Notes under the pieces: generated by a model
Database searches by the model: none
What the model was told of the DNA's origin: nothing
What the model saw: only the letters and a program-made list of their open reading frames with translations
Part shown: piece by piece, positions 43,536 through 53,720 of the stretch
Numbering within the stretch: the first letter of the stretch is position 1
Layout of the letters: each line of letters starts with the position of its first letter
Made by a program: the position numbers and the translations under genes
DNA from: Pseudomonas lactis
GTDB taxonomy: Bacteria > Pseudomonadota > Gammaproteobacteria > Pseudomonadales > Pseudomonadaceae
Length of the DNA: 64,000 bases
Assembly: GCF_001439845.1 (NCBI RefSeq)
Contig: NZ_JYLO01000002.1
Span: 310,001 to 374,000 of the forward strand
Reading direction: 5' to 3'

Positions 43536-43832
43536 ATGAGCCACGCACTGCAACGCATCGACGAAACCCGCGAAGCCCTGATCGGCGCGCTGGCCGAGCG
43601 CAACTGGGAAGCTGTCGGCGAGTTGGACCTGGGGTGTCGAGCGGTGATTGATGAGGTGCTCAGCGAGGCGCCGGTAGATGAGGATGCACTGCGCGAAAAG
43701 CTGGAAAGCCTGCTGGTGGTGTATCGGCAGTTGCTGGAGGTGACGACCGGCGAGCGCCAGGCGATTTTCGAAGAGATGTCGCAGATCAACCAAGCGAAAA
43801 ATGCGTCAAAGGTTTACCATCTGTTCGGTTGA
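43536..43832 (+). CDS. fliT: FliT-like flagellar chaperone
   Basis: This 98-residue helical protein follows fliS as FliT does in many flagellar operons. FliT binds FliD and, in enterobacteria, FlhDC; in Pseudomonas its targets are probably FliD and export components. Sequence motifs are weak (ETREALIGALAERNWEAVGELD, ending QINQAKNASKVYHLFG), so the name rests mostly on place, size and helix content. GAGG lies before the ATG at 43536; the open frame upstream runs into fliS. Confidence 0.75.
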   Translation: MSHALQRIDETREALIGALAERNWEAVGELDLGCRAVIDEVLSEAPVDEDALREKLESLLVVYRQLLEVTTGERQAIFEEMSQINQAKNASKVYHLFG

Positions 43833-43914
43833 ACGGGCGCAGTTAATCCGAACGGCGCGTCATATATTTGACTGTGCCAACATTTTTGACTTAACTAGTG
43901 CTGTTTTCAGATTT

Positions 43915-43953
43915 CAGACGTCTAGAAGGTAAGAAATCTTACAGACGTCTAGA
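43915..43953. promoter_or_regulatory. Tandem palindromic repeats in the fleQ leader
   Basis: CAGACGTCTAGA occurs twice, at 43915-43926 and 43942-43953. Each copy contains AGACGTCT and TCTAGA palindromes. Between them lies the hairpin GTAAG-AAAT-CTTAC. The block is about 50 bp before the fleQ ATG, the right position for operators of fleQ regulators. FleQ is the flagellar master regulator; AmrZ and Vfr are known to act on it in Pseudomonas. Which protein binds here is not known. Confidence 0.5.
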
Positions 43954-44001
43954 TTGCCCTCATTCCGGGGCAGGAAGTTTTACTAGGGAAGTTGCTATTG
44001 C

Positions 44002-45474
44002 ATGTGGCGTGAAACCAAAATTCTGCTGATCGATGACGATAGCGTCCGCCGCCGCGATTTAGCGGTGATTTTAAATTTTCTCGGTGAAGAAAATTTACCC
44101 TGCGGCAGCCACGATTGGCAGCAGGCGGTCAGCTCGTTGTCGTCGAGCCGTGAAGTCATTTGCGTATTGATCGGGACGGTAAACGCTCCTGGCGCAGTTC
44201 TGGGCCTGTTAAAGACACTGTCTACCTGGGATGAGTTCCTTCCGGTGTTGCTGATGGGCGATATTTCTTCCGTGGACCTGCCGGAAGACCAGCGCCGCCG
44301 TGTGCTTTCCAACCTGGAAATGCCGCCCAGCTACAGCAAATTGCTCGATTCCCTGCACCGCGCCCAGGTCTATCGTGAGATGTACGACCAGGCCCGCGAG
44401 CGCGGCCGTCACCGTGAACCCAACCTGTTTCGCAGCCTCGTCGGCACCAGCCGTGCCATCCAGCACGTGCGCCAGATGATGCAGCAAGTGGCCGACACCG
44501 ACGCCAGCGTGCTGATCCTCGGCGAGTCAGGCACCGGCAAGGAAGTGGTCGCGCGCAACCTGCACTATCACTCCAAGCGCCGCGACGGGCCCTTCGTGCC
44601 GGTCAACTGCGGGGCGATCCCGGCAGAGCTGCTGGAAAGCGAATTGTTCGGCCACGAGAAGGGCGCCTTTACCGGGGCGATCACCAGCCGTGCCGGGCGC
44701 TTTGAGCTGGCCAATGGCGGCACCCTGTTCCTCGACGAAATCGGCGACATGCCGCTGCCGATGCAGGTCAAGCTGCTGCGCGTATTGCAGGAGCGCACCT
44801 TCGAGCGCGTGGGCAGCAACAAGACCCAGAGCGTGGACGTGCGCATCATTGCAGCCACCCACAAGAACCTCGAAAGCATGATCGAGGTTGGCAGCTTCCG
44901 CGAAGACCTGTACTACCGCCTCAACGTATTCCCTATCGAGATGGCCCCGCTGCGTGAGCGCGTGGAAGACATCCCGTTGCTGATGAACGAACTGATCTCG
45001 CGCATGGAGCACGAAAAGCGTGGCTCCATTCGCTTCAACTCCGCGGCAATCATGTCCCTGTGCCGCCACGGCTGGCCGGGCAACGTCCGCGAACTGGCCA
45101 ACCTGGTGGAGCGCATGGCGATCATGCATCCGTACGGGGTGATCGGCGTGGTCGAGTTGCCGAAGAAATTCCGCTACGTCGACGACGAAGACGAGCAGAT
45201 GGACAGCCTGCGCAGCGACATGGAAGAGCGCGTGGCGATCAACGGGCATACCCCGGACTTCGGCGCCACCGCGATGTTGCCGCCCGAAGGCCTGGACCTC
45301 AAGGACTACCTCGGCAACCTGGAACAAGGGTTGATCCAGCAGGCCCTGGACGATGCCCATGGTATCGTGGCCCGCGCCGCCGAGCGCCTGCGCATCCGTC
45401 GTACCACCCTGGTGGAGAAGATGCGCAAGTACGGTATGAGCCGCAAAGAAGGTGATGAACAGGCGGATGATTGA
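44002..45474 (+). CDS. fleQ: FleQ, flagellar master regulator and c-di-GMP sensor
   Basis: This 490-residue sigma-54 activator has an N-terminal receiver-like domain without the usual phosphoacceptor Asp ([20 protein letters not shown]). The AAA+ domain has [14 protein letters not shown] (needed for contact with sigma-54) and [12 protein letters not shown]-terminal Fis helix-turn-helix lies in [21 protein letters not shown]. FleQ activates fleSR, fliE, fliL and flgF-type promoters and represses exopolysaccharide genes; c-di-GMP binds near the Walker A and the [13 protein letters not shown] region. fleSR follows. The upstream leader carries tandem repeats. Confidence 0.98.
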   Translation: MWRETKILLIDDDSVRRRDLAVILNFLGEENLPCGSHDWQQAVSSLSSSREVICVLIGTVNAPGAVLGLLKTLSTWDEFLPVLLMGDISSVDLPEDQRRRVLSNLEMPPSYSKLLDSLHRAQVYREMYDQARERGRHREPNLFRSLVGTSRAIQHVRQMMQQVADTDASVLILGESGTGKEVVARNLHYHSKRRDGPFVPVNCGAIPAELLESELFGHEKGAFTGAITSRAGRFELANGGTLFLDEIGDMPLPMQVKLLRVLQERTFERVGSNKTQSVDVRIIAATHKNLESMIEVGSFREDLYYRLNVFPIEMAPLRERVEDIPLLMNELISRMEHEKRGSIRFNSAAIMSLCRHGWPGNVRELANLVERMAIMHPYGVIGVVELPKKFRYVDDEDEQMDSLRSDMEERVAINGHTPDFGATAMLPPEGLDLKDYLGNLEQGLIQQALDDAHGIVARAAERLRIRRTTLVEKMRKYGMSRKEGDEQADD

Positions 45475-45513
45475 CGCCTGTTTTTCAACTACTTGATTTA
45501 TAGCTAGATTTTT

Positions 45514-45532
45514 TTCGGCACGGGTATTGCTA
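45514..45532 (+). promoter_or_regulatory. Sigma-54 promoter of fleSR
   Basis: TCGGCACG-GGTA-TTGCTA has the -24 GG and -12 GC at exact 10-base spacing and matches the consensus almost fully. It lies about 53 bp before the fleS ATG, where FleQ-dependent transcription is known in P. aeruginosa. Confidence 0.85.
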
Positions 45533-45584
45533 CAGCCCTCGCAACGTTCCGTTTAACTGACGGTCAGCCAAGCGAGAGAGCATC

Positions 45585-46796
45585 ATGCCCCACGCCGCCC
45601 AACTATCTTCGGCCCCTGCCATCCAGGGGCTGGTTTCGCCTGTAGAACCGCCAACCCGCCAGGGCCTGGAGCACGCGTTCTCGCAGTTCAACCAGATGTC
45701 GAGCCAGCTGACCGACTCCTACAGCCTGCTTGAGGCTCGGGTTTCCGAGCTTAAAGGCGAATTGGCGGTGGTCAGCGCCCAGCGTATGCAAGAGCTGGCC
45801 GAGAAAGAGCGCCTGGCCAACCGCCTGCAAAACCTGCTCGACCTATTGCCCGGTGGCGTGATTGTCATCGACGACCAGGGCCGTGTGCGCGAAGCCAACC
45901 CGGCAGCCTGCGACCTGCTCGGCCTGCCGCTGGAAGGCGAGCTGTGGCGTGAAGTCATCACCCGCTGTTTTGCCCCCCGTGAAGACGACGGCCACGAAGT
46001 CTCCCTCAAGGACGGGCGTCGGCTGTCCATCGCCACCCGTTCCCTGGACGCCGAGCCGGGCCAGCTTGTGCTGCTCAATGACCTGACAGAAACCCGGCAC
46101 CTGCAAGATCAACTGGCGCGCCATGAGCGGCTGTCGTCCCTGGGGCGTATGGTCGCTTCCTTGGCGCATCAGATTCGTACGCCGTTGTCGGCGGCATTGA
46201 TCTACGCCAGCCATTTGACTGACGAGCAATTACCGGCGGCCACCCACCAACGCTTTGCCGGGCGCCTCAAGGAGCGCCTGCATGAGTTGGAGCACCAAGT
46301 GCGCGACATGCTGGTGTTTGCCCGTGGCGAACTGCCGCTGACCGATCGCGTTACACCTGCCGGCTTGATGCAGTCCCTGCAAGCGGCAGCGGCGATCCAT
46401 GTGCAGGAGGCCAACCTGCGCTGGCAGTGCGACAGCCATCAGGGCGAATTGCTGTGCAACCGCGACACCCTGGTGGGCGCGCTGCTCAACCTGATCGAAA
46501 ACGCCACCCAGGCCAGTGGCCCCGGGGCGCGCCTGAAAGTGCACCTGTACACCCGCGGGCAAACCCTGCGCCTGTGCGTCAGCGACAGCGGCAGCGGTAT
46601 CGCCCCGCAGGTGCTGCAACGTCTGGGCGAGCCGTTTTTTACCACCAAGACCAACGGCACTGGCCTGGGCCTAACGGTGGTCAAGGCCGTGGCCCGTGCC
46701 CATCAGGGACAATTGCAGCTGCGTTCCCGCGTGGGGCGTGGCACCTGTGCATTGATGAGCTTGCCGCTGTTTACCAGTGCGGCAAGCGCGGAGTAA
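45585..46796 (+). CDS. fleS: FleS, flagellar sensor histidine kinase
   Basis: FleS is the soluble kinase partner of FleR (403 residues). A coiled coil (about 30-85) precedes a PAS domain (LLDLLPGGVIVIDDQGRVRE). The H-box is MVASLAHQIRTPLSAALIYA with the phospho-His. The ATP-binding boxes are ALLNLIENATQA, DSGSGIAP and GTGLGLTVVKAVA. There are no membrane helices, so it senses an internal cue, probably basal body assembly state. fleR begins 4 bp past its stop. Confidence 0.96.
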   Translation: MPHAAQLSSAPAIQGLVSPVEPPTRQGLEHAFSQFNQMSSQLTDSYSLLEARVSELKGELAVVSAQRMQELAEKERLANRLQNLLDLLPGGVIVIDDQGRVREANPAACDLLGLPLEGELWREVITRCFAPREDDGHEVSLKDGRRLSIATRSLDAEPGQLVLLNDLTETRHLQDQLARHERLSSLGRMVASLAHQIRTPLSAALIYASHLTDEQLPAATHQRFAGRLKERLHELEHQVRDMLVFARGELPLTDRVTPAGLMQSLQAAAAIHVQEANLRWQCDSHQGELLCNRDTLVGALLNLIENATQASGPGARLKVHLYTRGQTLRLCVSDSGSGIAPQVLQRLGEPFFTTKTNGTGLGLTVVKAVARAHQGQLQLRSRVGRGTCALMSLPLFTSAASAE

Positions 46797-46800
46797 GAGG

Positions 46801-48180
46801 ATGAAAACTATCAAGGTTTTATTGGTGGAAGACGATCGCGCCCTGCGTGAAGCATTGGCTGACACGCTGCTGCTAGCGGGCCATGACTACCGTGCGGTCG
46901 GCTCTGCCGAGGAAGCCTTGGAGGCGGTCGAACAGGAAACCTTCAGCCTGGTGGTCAGCGACGTCAACATGCCCGGCATGGACGGCCACCAGTTGCTCGG
47001 CCTGCTGCGGGTGCGCCAGCCGCAACTGCCGGTGCTGCTGATGACCGCCCATGGCGCGGTGGAGCGGGCGGTGGATGCCATGCGTCAAGGCGCAGCCGAT
47101 TACCTGGTCAAGCCGTTCGAACCCAGGGCGTTGATCGAGCTGGTGGCCCGGCATGCCCTCGGCGTGATGCCCGCAGCCGACGGCGATGGCCCGATTGCCT
47201 TTGAACCGGCCAGCGCGCAATTGCTGGAACTGGCAGCGCGGGTAGCGCGCAGTGATTCCACCGTGCTGATTTCCGGCGAGTCCGGCACCGGTAAAGAAGT
47301 GCTGGCGCGGTATATCCACCAGCAATCGGGCCGTGCCAAGCAACCGTTCATTGCGATCAACTGCGCGGCGATCCCCGACAACATGCTCGAAGCTACCTTG
47401 TTTGGCCATGAAAAGGGCTCGTTCACCGGCGCCATCGCGGCCCAGGCCGGCAAGTTCGAACAGGCCGACGGCGGCACCATCCTGCTCGACGAAATCTCGG
47501 AAATGCCCCTGGGCCTACAAGCCAAGTTGCTGCGCGTATTGCAGGAGCGTGAAGTAGAGCGCGTGGGTGCACGCAAGCCGATCCAGCTGGATATCCGCGT
47601 GGTCGCCACCACCAACCGCGACCTCGCGGGCGAAGTAGCGGCGGGGCGCTTTCGTGAAGACCTGTTCTACCGGCTGTCGGTGTTCCCGCTGGCCTGGCGC
47701 CCATTGCGCGAGCGCCCGGCGGATATCATCCCCTTGGCCGAGCGCCTGCTGAACAACCACGTCAAAAAAATGAAGCATGCCCAGGCGCGTTTATCACCCG
47801 AGGCCCAGGCGTGCCTGGTCAGTTATCCATGGCCGGGCAACGTGCGCGAGCTGGACAATGCGATCCAGCGTGCGTTGATTTTGCAGCAGGGCGGTTTGAT
47901 CCAGCCGCAAGACTTTTGCCTGGCCATGGGCAATGGCGCTGCGCCGCTGCCGAGCCTGGCCCCGGCTCCCGTGGTCGCCGAGGCAGAATCGGCCGGAGCC
48001 CTGGGCGATGACCTGCGCCGCCGTGAATTCCAGATGATCATCGACACCCTGCGCGCCGAGCGCGGCCGCCGCAAAGAAGCGGCCGAGCGCCTGGGCATCA
48101 GCCCGCGCACCTTGCGCTACAAGCTGGCGCAGATGCGCGATGCCGGGATGGACGTGGAAGCCTATCTTTTCGCCACCTGA
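46801..48180 (+). CDS. fleR: FleR, sigma-54 response regulator of flagellar class III genes
   Basis: This 459-residue response regulator has a receiver domain with VEDDRALRE and VVSDVNMPGMDG (phospho-Asp). Its AAA+ domain has [14 protein letters not shown] (a variant of GAFTGA, acceptable in this family) and ILLDEISEMP. The C-terminal Fis helix is KEAAERLGISPRTLRYKLAQ. It activates flgBCDE-, flgFGHIJKL- and flgA/M-type operons after phosphorylation by FleS. The start at 46801 gives the full receiver; the open frame upstream begins inside fleS. Confidence 0.96.
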   Translation: MKTIKVLLVEDDRALREALADTLLLAGHDYRAVGSAEEALEAVEQETFSLVVSDVNMPGMDGHQLLGLLRVRQPQLPVLLMTAHGAVERAVDAMRQGAADYLVKPFEPRALIELVARHALGVMPAADGDGPIAFEPASAQLLELAARVARSDSTVLISGESGTGKEVLARYIHQQSGRAKQPFIAINCAAIPDNMLEATLFGHEKGSFTGAIAAQAGKFEQADGGTILLDEISEMPLGLQAKLLRVLQEREVERVGARKPIQLDIRVVATTNRDLAGEVAAGRFREDLFYRLSVFPLAWRPLRERPADIIPLAERLLNNHVKKMKHAQARLSPEAQACLVSYPWPGNVRELDNAIQRALILQQGGLIQPQDFCLAMGNGAAPLPSLAPAPVVAEAESAGALGDDLRRREFQMIIDTLRAERGRRKEAAERLGISPRTLRYKLAQMRDAGMDVEAYLFAT

Positions 48181-48198
48181 CCTCGCGCCAATCCCGTG

Positions 48199-48298
48199 TG
48201 TAGGAGCGAGCTTGCTCGCGAAGAGTCCATAGGCGCCGCGGGCATTCTGGAAGCGCGCGTTATCGTTGACGTTTTTCGCGAGCAAGCTCGCTCCTACA
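48199..48298. repeat. Inverted REP pair between fleR and fliE
   Basis: TGTAGGAGCGAGCTTGCTCG at 48199 is mirrored at 48279-48298. The inner GCGAAGAGTC and GTTTTTCGC differ, so the upper stem is shorter than in the copies at 39071 and 19279. Confidence 0.92.
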
Positions 48299-48385
48299 AA
48301 AAAACGTGCGGGAAGAAGGGCGCAAAAAACTTGCGGTAACAAGTTCGACAAGCTTTGTCGCCTTTTCTTACGAGTTGCTCCAGAG

Positions 48386-48403
48386 CTGGCACCCTTGTTG
48401 CTA
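48386..48403 (+). promoter_or_regulatory. Sigma-54 promoter of fliEFGHIJ
   Basis: CTGGCACC-CTTG-TTGCTA has -24 GG and -12 GC at the 10-base spacing. It lies about 60 bp before the fliE ATG. Confidence 0.85.
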
Positions 48404-48463
48404 CCACCCCTGGTAACCGCTGCGTAGTGTCAAAAAATTGCGGGTCGTCGGAGAGAGAAGGTC

Positions 48464-48793
48464 ATGAGCCAGGGTATTGAGTTCAATCGGTTGATGTTGG
48501 ATATGCGCGCCATGCAAATGGATGCCATGGCTCAACCGAAATCCGTCGCGCCAGCGCCGGAATTGGGCCAAAGCAATTTTGCCGACATGCTCGGTCAGGC
48601 AATCAATAAAGTCAGCGATACCCAGCAGGCGTCCAGCCAGTTGGCGACGGCCTTCGAGATCGGTAAAAGCGGCGTGGACCTCACCGATGTGATGGTCGCT
48701 TCGCAGAAGGCCAGCGTGTCCTTCCAAGCCTTGACCCAAGTGCGTAACAAGCTGGTTCAGGCGTATCAAGACATCATGCAGATGCCGGTTTAA
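48464..48793 (+). CDS. fliE: Flagellar MS-ring/rod junction protein FliE
   Basis: FliE (109 residues) links the MS ring to the rod. It starts [20 protein letters not shown]. The conserved end is [20 protein letters not shown] followed by [30 protein letters not shown] precedes the ATG. fliF follows 16 bp later. Confidence 0.96.
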   Translation: MSQGIEFNRLMLDMRAMQMDAMAQPKSVAPAPELGQSNFADMLGQAINKVSDTQQASSQLATAFEIGKSGVDLTDVMVASQKASVSFQALTQVRNKLVQAYQDIMQMPV

Positions 48794-48809
48794 GGACGAG
48801 ATTTAAGTC

Positions 48810-50585
48810 ATGGCTGAAGCAGTCTCCGACAACCTCCCCGCCAAGGCCGACGGCAAGCCGCCGTTGTTTGGCCTGTCGTTCCTGGAAAACCTCTCGGAAA
48901 TGACCATGCTGCGTCAGGTGGGCCTGATGGTGGGCCTGGCAGCCAGCGTGGCGATTGGTTTTGCCGTGGTGCTGTGGTCGCAGCAACCCGATTACCGCCC
49001 CCTGTACGGCAGCCTGTCGGGCATGGATTCCAAGCAGATCATGGAAACCCTCGCCGCCGCCGACATCGCCTACACCGTGGAGCCCAACTCCGGCGCCTTG
49101 CTGGTCAAGGCCGATGATGTGGCCCGTGCACGGATGAAGCTGGCCGCCGCTGGCGTGGCGCCGTCCGACAGCAATATCGGTTTTGAAATCCTCGACAAAG
49201 ACCAGGGCCTGGGCACCAGCCAGTTCATGGAAGCCACCCGTTATCGTCGTGGTCTGGAAGGCGAACTGGCGCGCACCATTTCCAGCCTGAATAACGTCAA
49301 GGCTGCCCGTGTGCACCTGGCGATTCCGAAAAGCTCGGTGTTCGTGCGTGACGAACGCAAGCCCAGCGCCTCGGTCTTGGTCGAGTTGTTTGCTGGCCGC
49401 TCCCTGGAGCCTGGTCAGGTACTGGCGATCGTCAACCTGGTGGCCACCAGTGTTCCCGAATTGAGCAAGTCGCAAATCACCGTGGTGGACCAGAAGGGCA
49501 ACCTGCTGTCCGACATGGCCGAAAACTCCGCGCTGACCCAGGCCGGCAAGCAATTCGACTACAGCCGCCGCATGGAAAGCATGCTCACCCAGCGCGTGCA
49601 TAACATCCTGCAACCGGTACTGGGCAACGACCGCTACAAGGCTGAAGTGTCGGCCGATGTGGATTTCAGCGCCGTCGAGTCCACTTCCGAGCAGTTCAAT
49701 CCCGACCAACCGGCCCTGCGCAGCGAGCAGTCCACCAGCGAACAACGCACTGCCAGCAATGGCCCCCAAGGTGTGCCGGGTGCCCTGAGCAACCAGCCAC
49801 CTGCGCCGGCCTCGGCCCCGCAAACCACCGGTGGCGCCGCCGCTACCGCTGGGGCGATCCAGCCTGGCCAGCCGCTGTTGGACGCCAACGGCCAACAGAT
49901 CATGGACCCGGCCACCGGCCAGCCGATGCTTGCGCCATACCCTGCGGACAAGCGTAACCAGTCCACCAAGAACTTCGAACTCGACCGTTCCATCAGCCAC
50001 ACCAAGCAGCAGCAGGGCAAGATCAATCGCCTGTCGGTGTCGGTGGTGGTCGATGACCAGGTCAAGGTCAACCCTGCGGACGGCGCGGTGACCCGTGCGC
50101 CGTGGACAGCTGACGAACTGGCGCGCTTCACCCGCCTGGTGCAAGACGCCGTTGGCTTCGATGCCAGCCGTGGCGACAGTGTCAGCGTGATCAACATGCC
50201 GTTCTCCGCCGAGCGCGGTGAAGTCATCGCTGACCCGGCGTTCTACACCCAGCCGTGGTTCTGGGACATCGTCAAGCAAGTGCTCGGGGTGTTGTTCATC
50301 CTGGTGCTGGTGTTCGGCGTATTGCGCCCGGTGCTCAACAACATCACCGGCGGCAGCAAGAAGCAACTGGCGCTGGCCGGTGGCGACGTCGAGTTGGGTG
50401 GCATGGGCGGCCTGGACGGCGAACTGGCCAACGACCGGGTCAGCCTCGGCGGCCCGCAAAGCATCCTGTTGCCAAGCCCGAGCGAAGGCTATGACGCTCA
50501 GTTGAACGCAATCAAGAGTCTGGTGGCAGAAGACCCGGGCCGTGTGGCCCAGGTCGTGAAAGAGTGGATTAACGCAGATGAATGA
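48810..50585 (+). CDS. fliF: Flagellar MS-ring protein FliF
   Basis: FliF makes the inner-membrane MS ring. It has 591 residues with two membrane helices (about residues 35-57 and 480-502) and ring-building motifs. The first is SGMDSKQIMETLAAADIAYT; GFEILDKDQGLGTSQFMEAT and AARVHLAIPKSSVF follow. A P/A/Q-rich loop (about 290-365) is present. The C-terminal end (VAEDPGRVAQVVKEWINAD) binds FliG. Its stop overlaps the fliG start by 8 bp. Confidence 0.97.
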   Translation: MAEAVSDNLPAKADGKPPLFGLSFLENLSEMTMLRQVGLMVGLAASVAIGFAVVLWSQQPDYRPLYGSLSGMDSKQIMETLAAADIAYTVEPNSGALLVKADDVARARMKLAAAGVAPSDSNIGFEILDKDQGLGTSQFMEATRYRRGLEGELARTISSLNNVKAARVHLAIPKSSVFVRDERKPSASVLVELFAGRSLEPGQVLAIVNLVATSVPELSKSQITVVDQKGNLLSDMAENSALTQAGKQFDYSRRMESMLTQRVHNILQPVLGNDRYKAEVSADVDFSAVESTSEQFNPDQPALRSEQSTSEQRTASNGPQGVPGALSNQPPAPASAPQTTGGAAATAGAIQPGQPLLDANGQQIMDPATGQPMLAPYPADKRNQSTKNFELDRSISHTKQQQGKINRLSVSVVVDDQVKVNPADGAVTRAPWTADELARFTRLVQDAVGFDASRGDSVSVINMPFSAERGEVIADPAFYTQPWFWDIVKQVLGVLFILVLVFGVLRPVLNNITGGSKKQLALAGGDVELGGMGGLDGELANDRVSLGGPQSILLPSPSEGYDAQLNAIKSLVAEDPGRVAQVVKEWINADE

Positions 50586-51594
50586 TCGAGCCGCTGTGGC
50601 CAAGCTGTCCCGGGTCGACAAAGCCGCCGTGCTGCTGCTGTCCCTGGGTGAAACCGACGCGGCCCAAGTGCTGCGCCACATGGGCCCTAAAGAGGTCCAG
50701 CGAGTGGGCGTGGCCATGGCGCAGATGCGCAATGTGCACCGCGAGCAAGTCGAGCAGGTGATGAGCGAGTTCGTCGAGATCGTCGGCGACCAGACCAGCC
50801 TGGGCGTCGGTTCCGACAGCTACATTCGCAAGATGCTCACCTCGGCCCTGGGCGAAGACAAGGCCAACGGCCTGATCGACCGCATCCTGCTGGGTGGCAA
50901 CACCAGCGGCCTGGACAGCCTCAAGTGGATGGAGCCGCGCGCAGTGGCCGACGTGATCCGCTACGAGCACCCACAGATCCAGGCGATCGTGGTGGCCTAC
51001 CTGGACCCGGACCAGGCCGGCGAAGTGCTCGGCCACTTCGACCATAAAGTGCGCCTGGACATCATCCTGCGCGTGTCGTCGCTCAACACCGTGCAGCCGG
51101 CGGCGCTCAAAGAACTCAACACCATTCTGGAGAAGCAGTTCTCCGGCAATTCCAACGCCTCGCGTACCACCCTGGGTGGCATCAAGCGCGCGGCCGACAT
51201 CATGAACTTCCTCGACAGCTCGGTGGAAGGCCAGTTGATGGACTCGATCCGCGAGATCGACGACACCCTGTCCGGCCAGATCGAAGACCTGATGTTCGTG
51301 TTCAACAACCTGGCCGATGTCGACGACCGTGGCATCCAGGCGCTGCTGCGCGAAGTGTCCTCGGACGTGCTGGTGCTGGCGCTCAAGGGCTCGGACGAAA
51401 ACGTCAAAGAAAAGATCTTCAAGAACATGTCCAAGCGCGCCTCGGAGCTGTTGCGCGACGACCTGGAAGCCAAGGGCCCGGTGCGCGTCAGCGACGTGGA
51501 AACCGCCCAGAAGGAAATCCTCACCATTGCCCGCCGTATGGCCGAAGCCGGAGAAATCGTTCTCGGCGGGAAGGGCGGCGAAGAAATGATCTAA
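50578..51594 (+). CDS. fliG: Flagellar rotor/switch protein FliG
   Basis: FliG (338 residues) is the rotor protein that contacts the stator. It contains KAAVLLLSLGETDAAQVLRH, the M-domain EHPQIQAIVVAYLDPDQAGE, and a C-terminal torque helix region with NLADVDDRGIQALLREVSSD and RASELLRDDLEAKGPVRVSD, whose charged residues engage MotA or MotC. The start overlaps fliF, as is usual. Confidence 0.97.
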   Translation: MNDRAAVAKLSRVDKAAVLLLSLGETDAAQVLRHMGPKEVQRVGVAMAQMRNVHREQVEQVMSEFVEIVGDQTSLGVGSDSYIRKMLTSALGEDKANGLIDRILLGGNTSGLDSLKWMEPRAVADVIRYEHPQIQAIVVAYLDPDQAGEVLGHFDHKVRLDIILRVSSLNTVQPAALKELNTILEKQFSGNSNASRTTLGGIKRAADIMNFLDSSVEGQLMDSIREIDDTLSGQIEDLMFVFNNLADVDDRGIQALLREVSSDVLVLALKGSDENVKEKIFKNMSKRASELLRDDLEAKGPVRVSDVETAQKEILTIARRMAEAGEIVLGGKGGEEMI

Positions 51595-51604
51595 GGCGCC
51601 TTGC

Positions 51605-52369
51605 ATGTCGAATAAAGATGAGGCGCCTAGCGATCTGATTCGCGCGCGGGATGTCGGCGGCTTTGACATCTGGTCGCTGCCCAGCTTCGACCCCCATGTG
51701 CCGGAGCCCGAGCCTGAACCGGTGGAGGAACCACCGGCGGAAATGGAAGAAGTGCCGCTGGATGAAGTCCAGCCACTGACCCTCGAAGAGTTGGAAACCA
51801 TCCGCCAGGAGGCCTATAACGAAGGCTTTGCGGCGGGGGAAAAAGACGGCTTTCGCAGCACCACCCTCAAGGTTCGCCAGGAAGCCGAGGCGGCGCTGGC
51901 CACCAAGCTGGGTAGCCTGGAGCGCCTGATGGGTAACCTGTTCGACCCTATCGCCGAACAGGACTCACAGCTGGAAAAATCCATGGTCGGCCTGGTGCAG
52001 CACATCGCGCGCCAAGTGATCCAGCGCGAACTGGTGCTCGACTCCAGCCAGATCGAAGCGGTGATGCGTGAAGCCCTCAAGCTGCTGCCCCTGGGCGTCG
52101 GCAATGTGCGGCTGTACATCAACCCCCAGGATTTCGAACAGGTCAAAGCCCTGCGCGAGCGCCATGAAGAAACCTGGCGCATCGTCGAAGACGCTTCGTT
52201 GCAGCCCGGCGGTTGCCGCGTCGAGACCGAACACAGCCGCATCGATGCGACGGTGGAAACCCGCATCAGCCAGATCATGGCCAAGTTGTTCGATCAACTG
52301 CATGAACAAGCCCTGCACCCCGCCGAGCCGGATCTGAGCGTTGACCTGGACGCCACCGATGCGCCTTGA
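51605..52369 (+). CDS. fliH: Flagellar export stalk protein FliH
   Basis: FliH (254 residues) regulates FliI and tethers it to the C ring. An acidic, Pro/Glu-rich N-terminal stretch ([15 protein letters not shown]) is followed by a coiled coil from [20 protein letters not shown]. The C-terminal HrpE/YscL-like domain ([20 protein letters not shown] and [21 protein letters not shown]) is visible. The stop overlaps the fliI ATG by 11 bp. Sequence conservation in the family is low, but position and domain pattern are clear. Confidence 0.94.
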   Translation: MSNKDEAPSDLIRARDVGGFDIWSLPSFDPHVPEPEPEPVEEPPAEMEEVPLDEVQPLTLEELETIRQEAYNEGFAAGEKDGFRSTTLKVRQEAEAALATKLGSLERLMGNLFDPIAEQDSQLEKSMVGLVQHIARQVIQRELVLDSSQIEAVMREALKLLPLGVGNVRLYINPQDFEQVKALRERHEETWRIVEDASLQPGGCRVETEHSRIDATVETRISQIMAKLFDQLHEQALHPAEPDLSVDLDATDAP

Positions 52370-53717
52370 TCGCACCAGCTTCGCCAAGCGCCTGGGCAGC
52401 TACGCCGAGGCCACCGAGTTGCCCGGCCAGCCGATCCTCGAAGGGCGCCTGTTGCGCATGGTCGGCCTGACCCTCGAAGCCGAGGGCCTGCGCGCCGCCA
52501 TGGGCAGCCGCTGCCTGGTGATCAACGACGACAGCTACCACCCGGTGCAGGTCGAAGCCGAGGTGATGGGCTTTTCGGGCAGCAAGATCTTCCTGATGCC
52601 GGTCGGCAGCCTCGCCGGCATTGCCCCTGGCGCCCGCGTGGTGCCGCTGGCCGACACTGGCCGCCTGCCCATGGGCATGAGCATGCTGGGCCGCGTACTC
52701 GATGGTGCCGGTCGTGCGCTGGACGGCAAGGGCGGCATGAAGGCCGAAGACTGGGTGCCGATGGACGGCCCCACCATCAACCCGCTCAAACGCAACCCCA
52801 TCAGCGTGCCGCTGGACGTGGGCATTCGCAGCATCAACGGTTTATTGACGGTCGGTCGCGGCCAGCGCCTGGGCCTGTTCGCCGGTACCGGCGTGGGTAA
52901 GTCGGTGTTGCTGGGCATGATGACGCGCTTTACCGAGGCCGACATCATCGTGGTGGGACTGATCGGCGAGCGGGGCCGCGAAGTGAAGGAGTTCATCGAG
53001 CACAGCCTCGGTGAGGAAGGGCTCAAGCGTTCCGTTGTCGTCGCTTCTCCGGCAGACGATGCACCGCTGATGCGATTGCGCGCGGCGATGTACTGCACGC
53101 GCATCGCCGAATATTTTCGCGACAAGGGCAAGAACGTCCTGTTGCTGATGGACTCGCTCACGCGTTTCGCCCAGGCCCAGCGCGAGATCGCCCTGGCCAT
53201 CGGTGAACCGCCCGCGACCAAAGGTTACCCGCCGTCGGTATTTGCCAAGTTGCCCAAGCTGGTGGAGCGTGCCGGTAATGCCGAAGCCGGCGGTGGCTCG
53301 ATCACCGCGTTCTATACCGTGTTGTCTGAAGGCGACGACCAACAGGACCCGATTGCCGACTCGGCCCGGGGCGTGCTCGACGGCCACATCGTGCTGTCGC
53401 GGCGCCTGGCGGAAGAGGGGCATTACCCAGCCATCGATATCGAAGCGTCCATCAGCCGGGTGATGCCGGCGGTGGTCACGCCGGAGCATATGGCTCGTGC
53501 CCAGCAGTTCAAGCAGCTGTGGTCGCGCTACCAGCAAAGCCGTGACCTGATCAGCGTCGGCGCCTATGTGGCCGGTGGCGACCGCGACACCGACCTGGCC
53601 ATCGCCTTGCAGCCGCAACTGGTGACCTACCTGCGCCAGGGTCTCAACGACAAGATCACCATGGGCGAGAGCCAGTCGCACTTGCAGTCCATCTTCGCCC
53701 CGGCGCCGGGCGGCTAA
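52359..53717 (+). CDS. fliI: Flagellar export ATPase FliI
   Basis: This F1-type ATPase of the flagellar type III export system has 452 residues. The Walker A motif is [12 protein letters not shown], with [12 protein letters not shown] and [20 protein letters not shown] (Walker B and arm). The signature [15 protein letters not shown] lies later. The ATG at 52359 overlaps fliH; the listed open frame begins six codons earlier, in the fliH coding sequence. Confidence 0.97.
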   Translation: MRLDRTSFAKRLGSYAEATELPGQPILEGRLLRMVGLTLEAEGLRAAMGSRCLVINDDSYHPVQVEAEVMGFSGSKIFLMPVGSLAGIAPGARVVPLADTGRLPMGMSMLGRVLDGAGRALDGKGGMKAEDWVPMDGPTINPLKRNPISVPLDVGIRSINGLLTVGRGQRLGLFAGTGVGKSVLLGMMTRFTEADIIVVGLIGERGREVKEFIEHSLGEEGLKRSVVVASPADDAPLMRLRAAMYCTRIAEYFRDKGKNVLLLMDSLTRFAQAQREIALAIGEPPATKGYPPSVFAKLPKLVERAGNAEAGGGSITAFYTVLSEGDDQQDPIADSARGVLDGHIVLSRRLAEEGHYPAIDIEASISRVMPAVVTPEHMARAQQFKQLWSRYQQSRDLISVGAYVAGGDRDTDLAIALQPQLVTYLRQGLNDKITMGESQSHLQSIFAPAPGG

Positions 53718-53720
53718 GCC

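Noticed and set aside
48774..50732. Minus-strand open frame of 652 codons opposite fliF
   Set aside because: fliF is certain from ring-building motifs and operon place; the antisense frame is a high-GC artefact.
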